Counted from the first letter of the stretch, positions 1 through 9,220 are shown. The stretch: DNA of 64,000 bases from Pseudomonas sputi (GCF_021603585.1 NZ_BQHI01000021.1:1-64000), one strand, 5' to 3'. A program made the numbers and translations. Notes: generated by a model from the letters alone, not told the origin.

Positions 1-126
1 GGAGCGTCCCTAGAGGCGTTCCCACGCTCTGCGTGGGAACGCCTCTAGGGACGCTCCGGGTCCAGTGACACAGAACGTCACGGGCTGTGTTCCCACGCAG
101 ACGGTTCGACGCCTCGACGTGGGAAC
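1..126. repeat. REP-type palindromic repeat cluster
   Basis: Bases 1-57 form a perfect inverted repeat: 27-nt arms around a 3-nt centre (28-30), with GTTCCCACGC/GCGTGGGAAC as the core. A second, looser hairpin has arms GTTCCCACG at 89-97 and CGTGGGAAC at 118-126. The same core recurs at 4490, 6713, 25740, 28876 and 35322. It lies downstream of dacB and may fold in its mRNA. The first element may continue beyond the left edge of the window. Confidence 0.85.
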
Positions 127-140
127 AATCATTTACAGAG

Positions 141-1601
141 TTACAGAACCGAAGCGGTCTGCGGCGTCCGCGGCTGTTTATAGAGATCCAGCAGCACCTG
201 ATCCAGCACCGACGACGCGCCGAACGGGGCCTTGTCGTTGAGGATCGCCACCACCGCCCAGGTGTTACCGTTGACGTCACGGCTGAAGCCGGCAATCGCC
301 CGTACGGTGTTCAGGGTGCCGGTCTTGACGTGGGCTTCGCCGCGCATCGCGGTGGTCTTCAGGCGTTTGCGCATGGTGCCGTCGGTGCCGGCAATCGGCA
401 GCGAGCTGATGTACTCGGCAGCGTAAGGGCTGCGCCAGGCCGCTTGCAGCATGTTGGCCATTTCCCGGGCACTGACCCGCTCGGAGCGCGACAGACCGGA
501 ACCGTTTTCCATCACCAGATGCGGCGCAGTGATGCCTTTCTTCGCCAGCCACTGACGCACCACACGTTGCGCGGCTTTGGCGTCATCGCCGTCGGCGTCG
601 TTGCGGAATTTCTGGCCCAGGCTCAGGAACAGCTGCTGAGCCATGGTGTTGTTACTGTATTTATTGATGTCGCGGATGATTTCCGCCAGATCCGGCGAGA
701 AGGCGCGGGCCAGCACTTTGGCGCTGCTCGGGGTCGGGGCCAGACGATCCTTGCCCTGGATGCTGCCGCCCAGTTCCTTCCAGATCGCCCGCACGGCGCC
801 GGCGGTGTAGGTCGCGTGGTCGAGCAGCGACAGATACGTCTGCGAGCTGCAGCCTTCGCCCAACTGGCCGGCCACGGTCACGGTCACGCTGCCATCGGCC
901 TGCGGCACCGGGTTGTAGCGCACGCCGCCGGTGCATTGTTTGGAGTTGAGCGCTTTGACGGTGTTCTCGATCTTGATGCTGGCAATCGGCGGTTCGACCG
1001 AGATCAACACCCGGCCATTGTCATTGCGGGCCACGAAACGCAGGGCCTTGAGGTTGACCAGCAGTGAATCCGGCTTGACCAGGAACGGTTTGTTCTCGTC
1101 GTTGCCGTCATCGTTGAATTCCGGCAGTTGCGGCTGCACGAAGAAGCTGCGATCGAGCACCAGATCACCGGTGACCTGGGTCACGCCGTTGGCGCGCAGG
1201 TCGCGCATCAGCAGCCAGAGCTTTTCCATGTTCAGCTTTGGATCGCCGCCGCCCTTGAGGTAGAGGTTGCCGTTGAGGATCCCGCCGTTCAGGTCGCCGT
1301 CGGTGTAGAACTCGGTTTTCCACTGGTGGTTGGGGCCGAGCATTTCCAGCGCCGCGTAAGTGGTCACAAGCTTCATGGTCGAGGCCGGGTTGACGGACAC
1401 GTCGGCGTTGTACACGGTCGGCGTGCCTGGACCATCCAGCGGCACCATCACCAGCGACAGGGCAGTGGGTTGCAGTTTGCTGGCCTTGAGGGCTTTTTCG
1501 ACGTTGGGAGTCAGGGCGGTGTTGATGGTGGCAGCGGAGACGGGCAGGGCCAGCGGCAGAAGAAGGCCGGCCAGGAGCAGAGGACGCAACGATTTGATCA
1601 T
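141..1601 (-). CDS. dacB: D-alanyl-D-alanine carboxypeptidase/endopeptidase, PBP4 type
   Basis: A periplasmic class C low-molecular-weight penicillin-binding protein of 486 aa that trims or cleaves peptidoglycan peptide cross-links. The start at 1601 gives a clean signal peptide (MIKSLRPLLLAGLLLPLALP then VSA|A); the longer open frame to 1694 adds an unlikely N-terminus. Visible motifs are PASTMKLVTT (SxxK nucleophile), YSNNTMAQ (SxN-like) and HVKTGTLNT (KTG). Length fits the S13 peptidase family. It is transcribed away from yggL and ends just before a REP cluster. Confidence 0.93.
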   Translation of the reverse strand: MIKSLRPLLLAGLLLPLALPVSAATINTALTPNVEKALKASKLQPTALSLVMVPLDGPGTPTVYNADVSVNPASTMKLVTTYAALEMLGPNHQWKTEFYTDGDLNGGILNGNLYLKGGGDPKLNMEKLWLLMRDLRANGVTQVTGDLVLDRSFFVQPQLPEFNDDGNDENKPFLVKPDSLLVNLKALRFVARNDNGRVLISVEPPIASIKIENTVKALNSKQCTGGVRYNPVPQADGSVTVTVAGQLGEGCSSQTYLSLLDHATYTAGAVRAIWKELGGSIQGKDRLAPTPSSAKVLARAFSPDLAEIIRDINKYSNNTMAQQLFLSLGQKFRNDADGDDAKAAQRVVRQWLAKKGITAPHLVMENGSGLSRSERVSAREMANMLQAAWRSPYAAEYISSLPIAGTDGTMRKRLKTTAMRGEAHVKTGTLNTVRAIAGFSRDVNGNTWAVVAILNDKAPFGASSVLDQVLLDLYKQPRTPQTASVL

Positions 1602-1835
1602 ATGAAATAAAACCCTACAGCCGAGGGGAAAAAAGACGAGGACATGGATGAAAAGGCCCTCAGTGGTCATGAAAGTGTCGGCATTATGCCCCAAGGTGTA
1701 ACAGCTTGTGCCTTTCGCAAGGGCGCCAATCCGTTATTTTTTTACAGGCGGTCGCACGCACGTCCCGGATAGGCGGGCAATCGCCGGCTTAAACTGGTAA
1801 AGTGCCGGCCGTTATTACTTAAGAGGATTGTTCCA

Positions 1836-2180
1836 ATGGCGACTAACCGTTCCCAGCGTCTGCGCAAAAAACTGTGCGTCGATGAATTTCAAGAGCTGGG
1901 TTTCGAACTGAACCTGGGCTTCAAAGAAGACCTGTCCGAAGAAGCCATTGACGCTTTCCTTGAAGCATTCATCAAAGAAGCCATGGAAGCCAACGGTCTG
2001 GGCTATGTCGGCGGCGACGACTTCGGTCTGGTTTGCCTGCAGAAGCGTGGCTCGGTCACCGAAGAGCAGCGCGCTGCCGTTGAAGCCTGGCTGAAAACCC
2101 GCTCCGAGCTGACCAGCACTGAAATCAGCCCGCTGCTGGACGTCTGGTATCCGGAAAAGCCGATCAACGCGGCCAAGTGA
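1836..2180 (+). CDS. yggL: YggL family 50S ribosome-associated protein
   Basis: A 114-aa protein of the YggL (DUF469) family, whose E. coli member associates with the 50S ribosomal subunit. It starts MATNRSQRLRKKLCVDEFQ and has the family's basic N-terminus and GYVGGDDFGLVC segment. An AAGAGGA Shine-Dalgarno sequence stands about 10 nt before the ATG. It is a single-gene unit: dacB is divergent upstream, and a strong hairpin with a T-run follows the stop codon. Confidence 0.9.
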   Translation: MATNRSQRLRKKLCVDEFQELGFELNLGFKEDLSEEAIDAFLEAFIKEAMEANGLGYVGGDDFGLVCLQKRGSVTEEQRAAVEAWLKTRSELTSTEISPLLDVWYPEKPINAAK

Positions 2181-2190
2181 TACTGAAAAA

Positions 2191-2219
2191 AACGGCGACC
2201 TGAGGGTCGCCGTTTTTTT
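2191..2219 (+). terminator. Rho-independent terminator after yggL
   Basis: Stem AACGGCGACC / GGTCGCCGTT around a TGAG loop, followed by a run of T, 10 nt after the yggL stop. The A-run on the other side means it could also act on the opposite strand, for the transporter gene ending at 2242. Confidence 0.93.
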
Positions 2220-2241
2220 ATGCCTGCTATTTAACGAGGTC

Positions 2242-3432
2242 TCAAGCCTTGCGCCAGTTGAGGATCAGCAAGGTCAGCACCCCCGCGACAATCCCCCAGA
2301 AGGCCGAACCGATGGAAAACAGCGTCAGCCCCGACGCCGTGACCATGAAGGTGATCAACGCCGCTTCCCGTTCCTTCACTTCGGTCATGGCGATGCTCAA
2401 GCCGTTGATGATCGAACCGAACAGGGCCAGCGCGGCAATCGACAGCACCAGTTCCTTGGGCAGCGCGGCAAACAGCGCCGCCAGCGTGGCGCCGAACACC
2501 CCGGCAATCCCGTAGAAAATCCCGCACCACACGGCAGCGGTGTAGCGTTTGTTGCGATCCTCATGGGCATGGGGCCCGGTGCAGATCGCCGCGCTGATGG
2601 CCGCCAGGTTGATGCCGTGGGAACCGAACGGCGCCAGCAGCAAGGACGCGATGCCGGTGGCGGTGATCAGCGGCGAGGCCGGGACGTTGTAGCCGTCGGC
2701 CCGCAGTACGGCGATGCCGGGCATGTTTTGCGAGGTCATCGCTACAACAAACAGCGGGATGCCGATGCTGATGGTCGCGGCCAGGGAAAAGTGCGGCGTG
2801 GTCCAGACCGGTGTTGCCACTTCCAGATGAAAGCCGCTGAAGTCCAGCAACCCCATGAAGCCCGAAAGCGCAGTACCGATCAGCAGCGCGGCGAGCACCG
2901 CATAACGCGGCGACAGGCGTTTGACGATGAGATAAGTGAAGAACATCCCCAGCACCAGGCCGGTGCGGTGTTGCGCGGCGACGAAGATTTCGCTGCCGAT
3001 CTTGAACAGAATCCCCGCCAGCAACGCGGCGGCGAGGGAGGCCGGGATCTTTTTCACCAGCCGTTCGAAACTGCCGGTCAGGCCGCAAATCGTCACCAGC
3101 ACCGCGCAGGTGATGTAGGCGCCGATGGCTTCGCCGTAGGTGACGCCGCCCAGGCTGGTGATCAACAGCGCCGCGCCGGGTGTCGACCAGGCGATGGTAA
3201 TCGGCGTGCGATAGCGCAACGACAGGCCGATCGAACACACCGCCATGCCGATGGAGATCGCCCAGATCCACGATGAAATCTGCCCGCTGGTCAGGCCCGC
3301 CGCCTGCCCGGCCTGGAACATCAGCACCAGCGAACTGGTGTAGCCGGTCATCATCGCGATGAACCCGGCGACGATGGCGGAGGGCGATGTGTCCGCCAGC
3401 GGGCGCAGTCGGGTGTGGGTAATTTCGTTCAT
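2242..3432 (-). CDS. BenE family proton symporter (benzoate/aromatic acid type)
   Basis: A 396-aa inner-membrane protein with about 11-12 hydrophobic helices. It has the BenE-family segments SWIWAISIGMAVCSIGLSLR, WSTPGAALL and APFGSHGINLAAISAAICTG. Family members import benzoate or related compounds with protons. An AGGAA site precedes the ATG. The start lies 224 bp from a divergent GntR-family gene, which probably controls it. Its position beside guaD/xdh leaves open a different, perhaps purine-related, substrate; the sequence does not settle that. Confidence 0.85.
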   Translation of the reverse strand: MNEITHTRLRPLADTSPSAIVAGFIAMMTGYTSSLVLMFQAGQAAGLTSGQISSWIWAISIGMAVCSIGLSLRYRTPITIAWSTPGAALLITSLGGVTYGEAIGAYITCAVLVTICGLTGSFERLVKKIPASLAAALLAGILFKIGSEIFVAAQHRTGLVLGMFFTYLIVKRLSPRYAVLAALLIGTALSGFMGLLDFSGFHLEVATPVWTTPHFSLAATISIGIPLFVVAMTSQNMPGIAVLRADGYNVPASPLITATGIASLLLAPFGSHGINLAAISAAICTGPHAHEDRNKRYTAAVWCGIFYGIAGVFGATLAALFAALPKELVLSIAALALFGSIINGLSIAMTEVKEREAALITFMVTASGLTLFSIGSAFWGIVAGVLTLLILNWRKA

Positions 3433-3551
3433 GACAGCGGCGTTCCTTGTTCAAACCACGGATTTCGGGTTTAAGCCTAAACTCAAACGTAACGGAGCGT
3501 TGCGATACAGCCGAAGCCACAAACAGCCGTACAGTCGTGTTGCCACCTTCC

Positions 3552-3563
3552 ATTGTGTACAAT
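3552..3563. promoter_or_regulatory. Palindromic operator candidate ATTGTGTACAAT
   Basis: A perfect 12-bp palindrome in the intergenic region between the divergent transporter and GntR genes, about 94 bp before the regulator's ATG. FadR-subfamily GntR proteins commonly bind short palindromes of the type TTGTnTACAA, so this is a plausible site for the adjacent regulator. Binding is inferred. Confidence 0.45.
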
Positions 3564-3656
3564 CGCGCTGTTTTTTACGCGATACTTGCCAGCGACCCAC
3601 TGTGCCGTATTACAGTCACGGTCAATTCGCCGCCGTTCTTCCCGACTCGAGTGCCC

Positions 3657-4421
3657 ATGAACGAACAGTTGCAACCCCTCAAGAAACAACCGCGAGCAGG
3701 CAAAGCCGGCCGCAGCGGAACCCAGGACGATATTGTCTATGCGCATATCTTCGAGGCCATCCTCGAGCAGCGCCTGGCACCCGGTACCAAGTTGAGCGAA
3801 GAAGCGCTGGGGGAAATTTTCGGGGTCAGCCGCACCATCATTCGCCGCGCGCTCTCGCGTCTGGCCCATGAAGGCGTGGTGCTGTTGCGGCCGAATCGTG
3901 GCGCGGTAGTGGCCAGCCCGAGCGTCGAAGAGGCGCGTCAGGTGTTCCTCGCCCGGCGTCTGGTGGAGCGCGCGATCACCGAGCTGGCAGTGCAGCACGC
4001 CACCGCCGAGCAGATCGCCGAACTGCGCCAGATGGTCAACGACGAGCGCGACAGCTTCTCCCGTGGCGATCGCGGTGCCGGCATCCGTCTCTCGGGTGAA
4101 TTCCACCTGAAACTCGCCGAAGCGGCGAAGAACGCGCCGTTGATCAGCTTCCAGCGCAGCCTGGTTTCGCAGACGTCGCTGATCATTGCCCAGTATGAAA
4201 GCGGCAACCGTTCGCACTGTTCCTACGACGAGCACACCCAGTTGATCGACGCCATCGAAGCGCGCAACGGCGAGCTGGCGGTGGACCTGATGATGCATCA
4301 CATGGATCACATCGACAGCAAGCTCAACCTCGACGAGGAAAGCGCGTCGGACGACCTGCATGCCGTGTTCTCGCACCTGTTGCAGACCAAGAAGCCGGGG
4401 CGGCCGGCGGTCAAGCTCTGA
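3657..4421 (+). CDS. GntR family transcriptional regulator (FadR/FCD subfamily)
   Basis: A 254-aa regulator. Residues about 20-90 form the winged helix-turn-helix (LSEEALGEIFGVSRTIIRRA, then LLRPNRGAVVASPS). Residues about 95-230 are the all-helical FCD ligand domain with the usual scattered His/Asp metal ligands (FHLKLAEAAKN, MMHHMDH). The ATG at 3657 starts MNEQLQPLKK; the longer frame to 3447 crosses the promoter region. It is divergent from the BenE-type transporter, its likely target, and is followed by a strong terminator. Confidence 0.88.
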   Translation: MNEQLQPLKKQPRAGKAGRSGTQDDIVYAHIFEAILEQRLAPGTKLSEEALGEIFGVSRTIIRRALSRLAHEGVVLLRPNRGAVVASPSVEEARQVFLARRLVERAITELAVQHATAEQIAELRQMVNDERDSFSRGDRGAGIRLSGEFHLKLAEAAKNAPLISFQRSLVSQTSLIIAQYESGNRSHCSYDEHTQLIDAIEARNGELAVDLMMHHMDHIDSKLNLDEESASDDLHAVFSHLLQTKKPGRPAVKL

Positions 4422-4440
4422 GGCGAATCGGCAGGCAATA

Positions 4441-4478
4441 AAAATCCCCCGGACTGCAAAGTGCCGGGGGATTTTTTT
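4441..4478 (+). terminator. Rho-independent terminator after GntR gene
   Basis: Stem AATCCCCCGG / CCGGGGGATT with an 11-nt loop, followed by seven T. It starts about 20 nt after the stop codon of the GntR regulator. Confidence 0.93.
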
Positions 4479-4489
4479 GCCTGCCCGAG

Positions 4490-4510
4490 CGTTCCCACGC
4501 TCTGGGAACG
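4490..4510. repeat. Short REP-type hairpin
   Basis: CGTTCCCA / TGGGAACG around CGCTC. It is a truncated relative of the GTTCCCACGC elements found elsewhere in the window, placed between two convergent genes. Confidence 0.7.
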
Positions 4511-4523
4511 ACCAGGCGATCAA

Positions 4524-5828
4524 TCAGCGCTGGTGCACCAGCGCGCCTGCCGCATAGGTCTGAGCCACGGTGCGGTCATCGCCCAGGGTCATCAGCACGA
4601 ACAGCGTTTCGGCAATGTTGTTGGCCTGCTTCAAGCGGTAGCTCAGCAGCGGGGTGGCGTTGTAGTCCAGCACCAGGAAGTCGGCGTCGGAGCCCGGTTG
4701 CAGGTTGCCGATCCTGTCTTCCAGACGCAGCGCCCGCGCACCGCCGAGGGTGGCCAGGTACAGCGACTTGAACGGGCTCAGGCGCGCACCTTGCAGCTGC
4801 ATCACCTTGTAGGCTTCGTTCAGGGTCTGCAGCAGCGAGAAACTGGTGCCGCCGCCGACGTCAGTGCCGAGGCCGACATTCAGTTTGTGCTTCTCGGCCA
4901 TCGGCAGATTGAACAGGCCGCTGCCGAGGAAGAAGTTCGACGTCGGGCAGAACGCCACCGCTGAACCGGTTTCTGCCAGGCGCGCGCATTCGTCGTCGCA
5001 CAGGTGCACGCCGTGGGCGAACACCGAGCGCTCGCCGAGCAATTGATAGTGGTCGTAGACGTCCAGGTAACCCTTGCGCTCCGGGAACAGCTCTTTGACC
5101 CACTCGACTTCCTTGAGGTTTTCGCTGATGTGGGTCTGCATGTACAGATCCGGGTATTCGCTGAGCAACTGCCCCGCCAGTGCAAGCTGTTCCGGAGTGC
5201 TGGTCGGGGCGAAGCGCGGGGTCACGGCGTAATGCAGACGACCCTTGCCGTGCCAGCGCTCGATCAGCGCCTTGCTGTCGACGTAGCTCGATTCCGGGGT
5301 GTCGGTCAGGTAGTCCGGCGCGTTGCGGTCCATCATCACTTTGCCGGCGATCATCCGCAGGTCCAGTTTCTCGGCCGCTTCGAAGAACGAGTTCACCGAT
5401 TGCGGATGGACGCTGCCGAACACCAGGGCGGTGGTGGTGCCGTTGCGCAGCAGTTCCTTGATGAAAATGTCCGCCACTTCATCGGCGTGGGCCTTGTCGG
5501 CGAACTGGCTTTCGCACGGGAAGGTGTAGGTGTTCAGCCAGTCCAGCAGTTGCTCGCCGTAGGCGCCGACCATGCCGGTCTGCGGCAGGTGGATGTGGGT
5601 GTCGATGAAACCCGGAGTGATCAGCGCATCCTTGTGATGGGTGATTTCGATGTCCGCCGGCAGCGTCGGCAGCAGTTCGCTGGCGTGGCCGAGGGCGCTG
5701 ATCTTGCCGCCATCGACCACCAGAAGACCGTCCTCAAAATACTCGTAGGAGGCTTCGATGCCGACCTCGGCAGGGTCGGCGATGCTGTGCAGGATGGCGG
5801 CGCGGTAGGCTTTGCGAGTCAGAGGCAT
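4524..5828 (-). CDS. guaD: Guanine deaminase
   Basis: A 434-aa amidohydrolase converting guanine to xanthine and ammonia in the cytoplasm. Metal and substrate motifs are visible in order: PGFIDTHIHLPQ (about residues 72-83), MQTHISEN, FAHGVHLCDDE and GLGTDVGGGTSFS. The C-terminus carries the usual composite beta segment GSDADFLVLDY. It lies 13 bp after xdhC in the same direction. Together with xdhA-C it forms a guanine to xanthine to urate route. Confidence 0.95.
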   Translation of the reverse strand: MPLTRKAYRAAILHSIADPAEVGIEASYEYFEDGLLVVDGGKISALGHASELLPTLPADIEITHHKDALITPGFIDTHIHLPQTGMVGAYGEQLLDWLNTYTFPCESQFADKAHADEVADIFIKELLRNGTTTALVFGSVHPQSVNSFFEAAEKLDLRMIAGKVMMDRNAPDYLTDTPESSYVDSKALIERWHGKGRLHYAVTPRFAPTSTPEQLALAGQLLSEYPDLYMQTHISENLKEVEWVKELFPERKGYLDVYDHYQLLGERSVFAHGVHLCDDECARLAETGSAVAFCPTSNFFLGSGLFNLPMAEKHKLNVGLGTDVGGGTSFSLLQTLNEAYKVMQLQGARLSPFKSLYLATLGGARALRLEDRIGNLQPGSDADFLVLDYNATPLLSYRLKQANNIAETLFVLMTLGDDRTVAQTYAAGALVHQR

Positions 5829-5841
5829 GAGGGTTCTCTAA

Positions 5842-6699
5842 TCAGTTTGAGGCTTTGAGTGTGGCGGCCTGACTGCGGCGTGAAACCGGCAGCAGTTTGG
5901 CAATCGGTTCGGCGCTGGCGCTGTGCTGGCCGAAATTGGCGTTATAGGTGGCGATGATTTCGCCGGCGATGGAGATAGCGATTTCCACAGGCAACTTGCC
6001 TTTGACTTCGCCGATACCCATCGGGCAGCGCATGCGTTGCACGACGCTGGCGTCGAAACCACGGTCACGCAAACGGTGTTCGAACTTCGCCCGTTTGGTT
6101 TTCGAGCCGATCAGGCCGAACCAGGTGAAGTCATTGCGCTTGAGGATCGCGGCGGTGAGTTCCAGATCCAGTTGGTGGTTGTGGGTCATGACGATGCAGT
6201 AGCTGCCGGCGGGCAGGTCGTCGATTTCATCCACCGGTTCCTCGGCGACGATCTTGCGCACGCCGTGGGGAATCTGCTCGGGGAATTCCTCTTCCCGGGA
6301 ATCGATCCAGCGCACCCGGCAGGGCAGGCTGGCGAGCAAGGGTACCAGCGCACGGCCGACATGACCGGCGCCGAACACCGCGATCTGCGCCTGCACCTGG
6401 CCCATCGGTTCGAACAGCAGCACCGTGGCGCCGCCGCAGCACTGGCCCAGGCTGGCGCCGAGGCTGAAGCGCTCCAGATGGGTGTCCTGCCTGCCGCTGG
6501 CGAGCATCTCGCGGGCGATCTGCATGGCTTTGTATTCCAGGTGCCCGCCACCGATGGTGTCGAAGGTCTGGCGGGCGCTGACGACCATTTTCGAACCGGC
6601 ATTGCGCGGCGTCGAGCCGAGCTCTTCGATGATCGTCACCAGAACGCAGGGTTCGCCCTGGTTCTGCAGGTCGGCGAGGGCGTCGATCCAGTTGTACAT
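5842..6699 (-). CDS. xdhC: Xanthine dehydrogenase accessory protein XdhC
   Basis: A 285-aa chaperone that binds the molybdenum cofactor, promotes its sulfuration and hands it to XdhB. The N-terminal XdhC/CoxI domain includes VTIIEELGSTPRNAGSKMVV and SLGQCCGGATVLL. The C-terminal Rossmann domain has GAGHVGRALVPLLASL and a terminal GIGEVKGKLPVEIAISIAGE segment. A good GAGGTGAG ribosome site precedes the ATG. A long REP hairpin separates it from xdhB; guaD follows at 13 bp. Confidence 0.94.
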   Translation of the reverse strand: MYNWIDALADLQNQGEPCVLVTIIEELGSTPRNAGSKMVVSARQTFDTIGGGHLEYKAMQIAREMLASGRQDTHLERFSLGASLGQCCGGATVLLFEPMGQVQAQIAVFGAGHVGRALVPLLASLPCRVRWIDSREEEFPEQIPHGVRKIVAEEPVDEIDDLPAGSYCIVMTHNHQLDLELTAAILKRNDFTWFGLIGSKTKRAKFEHRLRDRGFDASVVQRMRCPMGIGEVKGKLPVEIAISIAGEIIATYNANFGQHSASAEPIAKLLPVSRRSQAATLKASN

Positions 6700-6712
6700 A
6701 TCTCACCTCTCA

Positions 6713-6825
6713 GATCGTTCCCACGCTCTGCGTGGGAATGCATCACTGGACGCTCCGCGTCCGCTGTTCAGGATGCGACGCAGAGCGTCGCGGGCTGCAT
6801 TCCCACGCAGAGCGTGGGAACGATC
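6713..6825. repeat. REP-type long inverted repeat between xdhB and xdhC
   Basis: The outer arms 6713-6742 and 6796-6825 are perfectly complementary over 30 bp, and each arm itself contains the GTTCCCACGC/GCGTGGGAA palindrome. The inner part holds GGACGC/GCGTCC motifs. It fills most of the 127-bp gap between xdhB and xdhC, so the polycistronic mRNA would fold here. This may set different xdhAB and xdhC-guaD message levels. Confidence 0.88.
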
Positions 6826-6826
6826 A

Positions 6827-9220
6827 TCAAACAACCTCGGCTTCAGCCTCGACGGCTTTCACCGCCTTGAGCTGGCGCATCTGTTCGCAGCCCCACAACA
6901 CCCGCTCCGGGGTCGCCGGCGCGTCGATCTTCGGCTGATGCCTGTAATCGCCGAGGCTGGCCACCGCGTCCTTGATCGCGCACCACGCGGCGATGCCGAG
7001 CATGAACGGCGGTTCACCCACGGCCTTGGAGTGGAACACCGTGTCTTCCGGGTTCTTGCGGTTTTCCACCAGTTTCACCCGCAGGTCCAGCGGCATGTCC
7101 GCCACGGCCGGGATCTTGTAGCTGGCCGGGCCGTTGGTCATCAGCTTGCCCTTGTTGTTCCACACCAGTTCTTCCATGGTCAGCCAACCCATGCCCTGGA
7201 CGAAACCGCCCTCGACCTGGCCGATGTCGATGGCCGGGTTCAGCGAGGCGCCGACGTCGTGGAGGATGTCGGTGCGCAGCATCTTGTATTCACCGGTCAG
7301 GGTGTCGACGATCACCTCGCAACACGCCGCGCCGAAGGCGAAGTAGTAGAACGGCCGACCACGGGCCTGACTGCGGTCGTAGTAGATTTTCGGGGTCTTG
7401 TAGAACCCGGTGCTCGACAGCGACACCTGATTGAAATACGCCAGTTGGATCAGCGCTTCAAAGGTCAGGATGTGGTCGCGAACGCGTACGTGGCCGTTGT
7501 GGAACTCCACGTCTTCTTCGCTGACCTTGTAGTGCCGGGCGGCGAATTCGACGAGGCGCTGCTTGATGGTCTCGGCGGCATTCTGTGCGGCTTTACCGTT
7601 CAGGTCGGCACCGCTGGAGGCTGCCGTCGGCGAGGTGTTCGGCACCTTGTCGGTGTTGGTCGCGGTGATCTGCACGCGGTCCATTTCCACCTGGAACACT
7701 TCGGCCACGACCTGCGCGACTTTGGTGTTCAGGCCCTGGCCCATCTCCGTGCCGCCATGGTTCAGGTGGATGCTGCCGTCGGTGTAGACGTGCACCAGCG
7801 CGCCGGCCTGGTTGAGGAAGCTGGCAGTGAACGAAATGCCGAATTTCACCGGAGTCAGCGCCAGGCCTTTTTTCAGGATCGGGCTGTTGGCGTTGTAGCG
7901 ACGGATCGCTTCGCGGCGCTCGGCGTACTGGCTGCTTTCTTCCAGTTCAGCGGTCATTTCCTCGAGCATGTTGTGCTCGACGGTCTGGTAGTAATGGGTG
8001 ACGTTGCGCTCGGTCTTGCCGTAGTAGTTGGCCTTGCGCACGGCCAGCGGATCGAGGTTCAGGTGACGGGCGATGGCGTCCATCACTTCTTCAATCGCGA
8101 CCATCCCTTGCGGGCCGCCGAAGCCACGGTAGGCGGTGTTCGACGCGGTGTTGGTCTTGCAGCGGTGACCGTTGATGGTCGCGTCACCCAGGTAGTACGA
8201 GTTGTCCGAGTGGAACATCGCCCGGTCGACAATCGAGGCCGACAGATCAGGCGAGCAGCCGCAGTTGCCGGCCAGATCCATCGCAATCCCGTGCAGGCGC
8301 CCGGTGCTGTCGAAGCCGACGTCGTATTCGACGTAGAACGGGTGACGCTTGCCGGTCATCAGCATGTCTTCGACCCGTGGCAGACGCATCTTGGTCGGCT
8401 GGCCGGTGAGGTGCGCGATCACCGCACACAGGCACGCCGGGCTCGCGGCCTGGGTTTCCTTGCCGCCGAAACCACCGCCCATGCGGCGCATGTCGACCAC
8501 GATCTTGTTCATCGACACGTCGAGAACTTCGGCCACCAGTTTCTGCACTTCGGTGGGGTTTTGCGTCGAGCAGTAGACGATCATGCCGCCGTCTTCGGTG
8601 GGCATCACCGAGGAGATCTGGGTCTCCAGATAGAAGTGTTCCTGGCCGCCGATGTGCAGCGTGCCTTGAATGCGATGTTCGGCCGTGGCCAATGCGTTGG
8701 CCGAATCGCCGCGCTGATGGGTGTGGCTGTCGAGCACGAAGTGGCGTTTGCGCAGGGCTTCGACCACGTCCAGCACCGGCTCCAGATCTTCGTATTCGAT
8801 GATCGCGGCCATGGCGGCCTTGCGTGCGGTTTCCAGATCTTTCGCGGCCACGGCCAGCACCGGCTGACCGACGAACTGCACGTCATCAATAGCCAGCAGC
8901 GGATCACCCGGCAGCAGCGGGCCGATGTCTTTCAGGCCCGGCACGTCTTCATGGGTGATGGCGATGCGCACGCCTTCAAAGGCGTAGCAGGGCTGGGTGT
9001 CGATGCTGATGATTTTCGCGTGGGCGCGATCCGACAGCCGCGCGTAAACGTGTAATTGGTTGGGGAATTCCAGGCGGTCATCGATGTATTGCGCTTCACC
9101 GGACACATGCTTGGCGGCGCTGTCGTGCTTGACGCTGCGGCCGACGCCGGTGGTCAGGTCTTTGGCGAACAGTTCAGCCAGTTCAGCTTGCGTTTTCTCT
9201 ACGCCGTGATGGTTAGACAT
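6827..9220 (-). CDS. xdhB: Xanthine dehydrogenase, molybdopterin-binding subunit
   Basis: A 797-aa catalytic subunit binding Mo-pterin and oxidising hypoxanthine and xanthine. Recognisable family segments are GQPVLAVAAKD, GGGFGGKETQ (dioxothiomolybdenum site), YRGFGGPQGM with the substrate arginine, LNHGGTEMGQGLNTK and the C-terminal AVGEPPFMLGIA with the catalytic Glu. It overlaps the end of xdhA by 8 nt, indicating translational coupling, and is followed by a REP hairpin and xdhC. Confidence 0.96.
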   Translation of the reverse strand: MSNHHGVEKTQAELAELFAKDLTTGVGRSVKHDSAAKHVSGEAQYIDDRLEFPNQLHVYARLSDRAHAKIISIDTQPCYAFEGVRIAITHEDVPGLKDIGPLLPGDPLLAIDDVQFVGQPVLAVAAKDLETARKAAMAAIIEYEDLEPVLDVVEALRKRHFVLDSHTHQRGDSANALATAEHRIQGTLHIGGQEHFYLETQISSVMPTEDGGMIVYCSTQNPTEVQKLVAEVLDVSMNKIVVDMRRMGGGFGGKETQAASPACLCAVIAHLTGQPTKMRLPRVEDMLMTGKRHPFYVEYDVGFDSTGRLHGIAMDLAGNCGCSPDLSASIVDRAMFHSDNSYYLGDATINGHRCKTNTASNTAYRGFGGPQGMVAIEEVMDAIARHLNLDPLAVRKANYYGKTERNVTHYYQTVEHNMLEEMTAELEESSQYAERREAIRRYNANSPILKKGLALTPVKFGISFTASFLNQAGALVHVYTDGSIHLNHGGTEMGQGLNTKVAQVVAEVFQVEMDRVQITATNTDKVPNTSPTAASSGADLNGKAAQNAAETIKQRLVEFAARHYKVSEEDVEFHNGHVRVRDHILTFEALIQLAYFNQVSLSSTGFYKTPKIYYDRSQARGRPFYYFAFGAACCEVIVDTLTGEYKMLRTDILHDVGASLNPAIDIGQVEGGFVQGMGWLTMEELVWNNKGKLMTNGPASYKIPAVADMPLDLRVKLVENRKNPEDTVFHSKAVGEPPFMLGIAAWCAIKDAVASLGDYRHQPKIDAPATPERVLWGCEQMRQLKAVKAVEAEAEVV

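Noticed and set aside
6425-9055. 876-codon plus-strand open frame opposite xdhB and xdhC
   Set aside because: It is the antisense shadow of genuine xdh genes in GC-rich DNA; it lacks protein motifs and reads through the xdhB-xdhC REP element.
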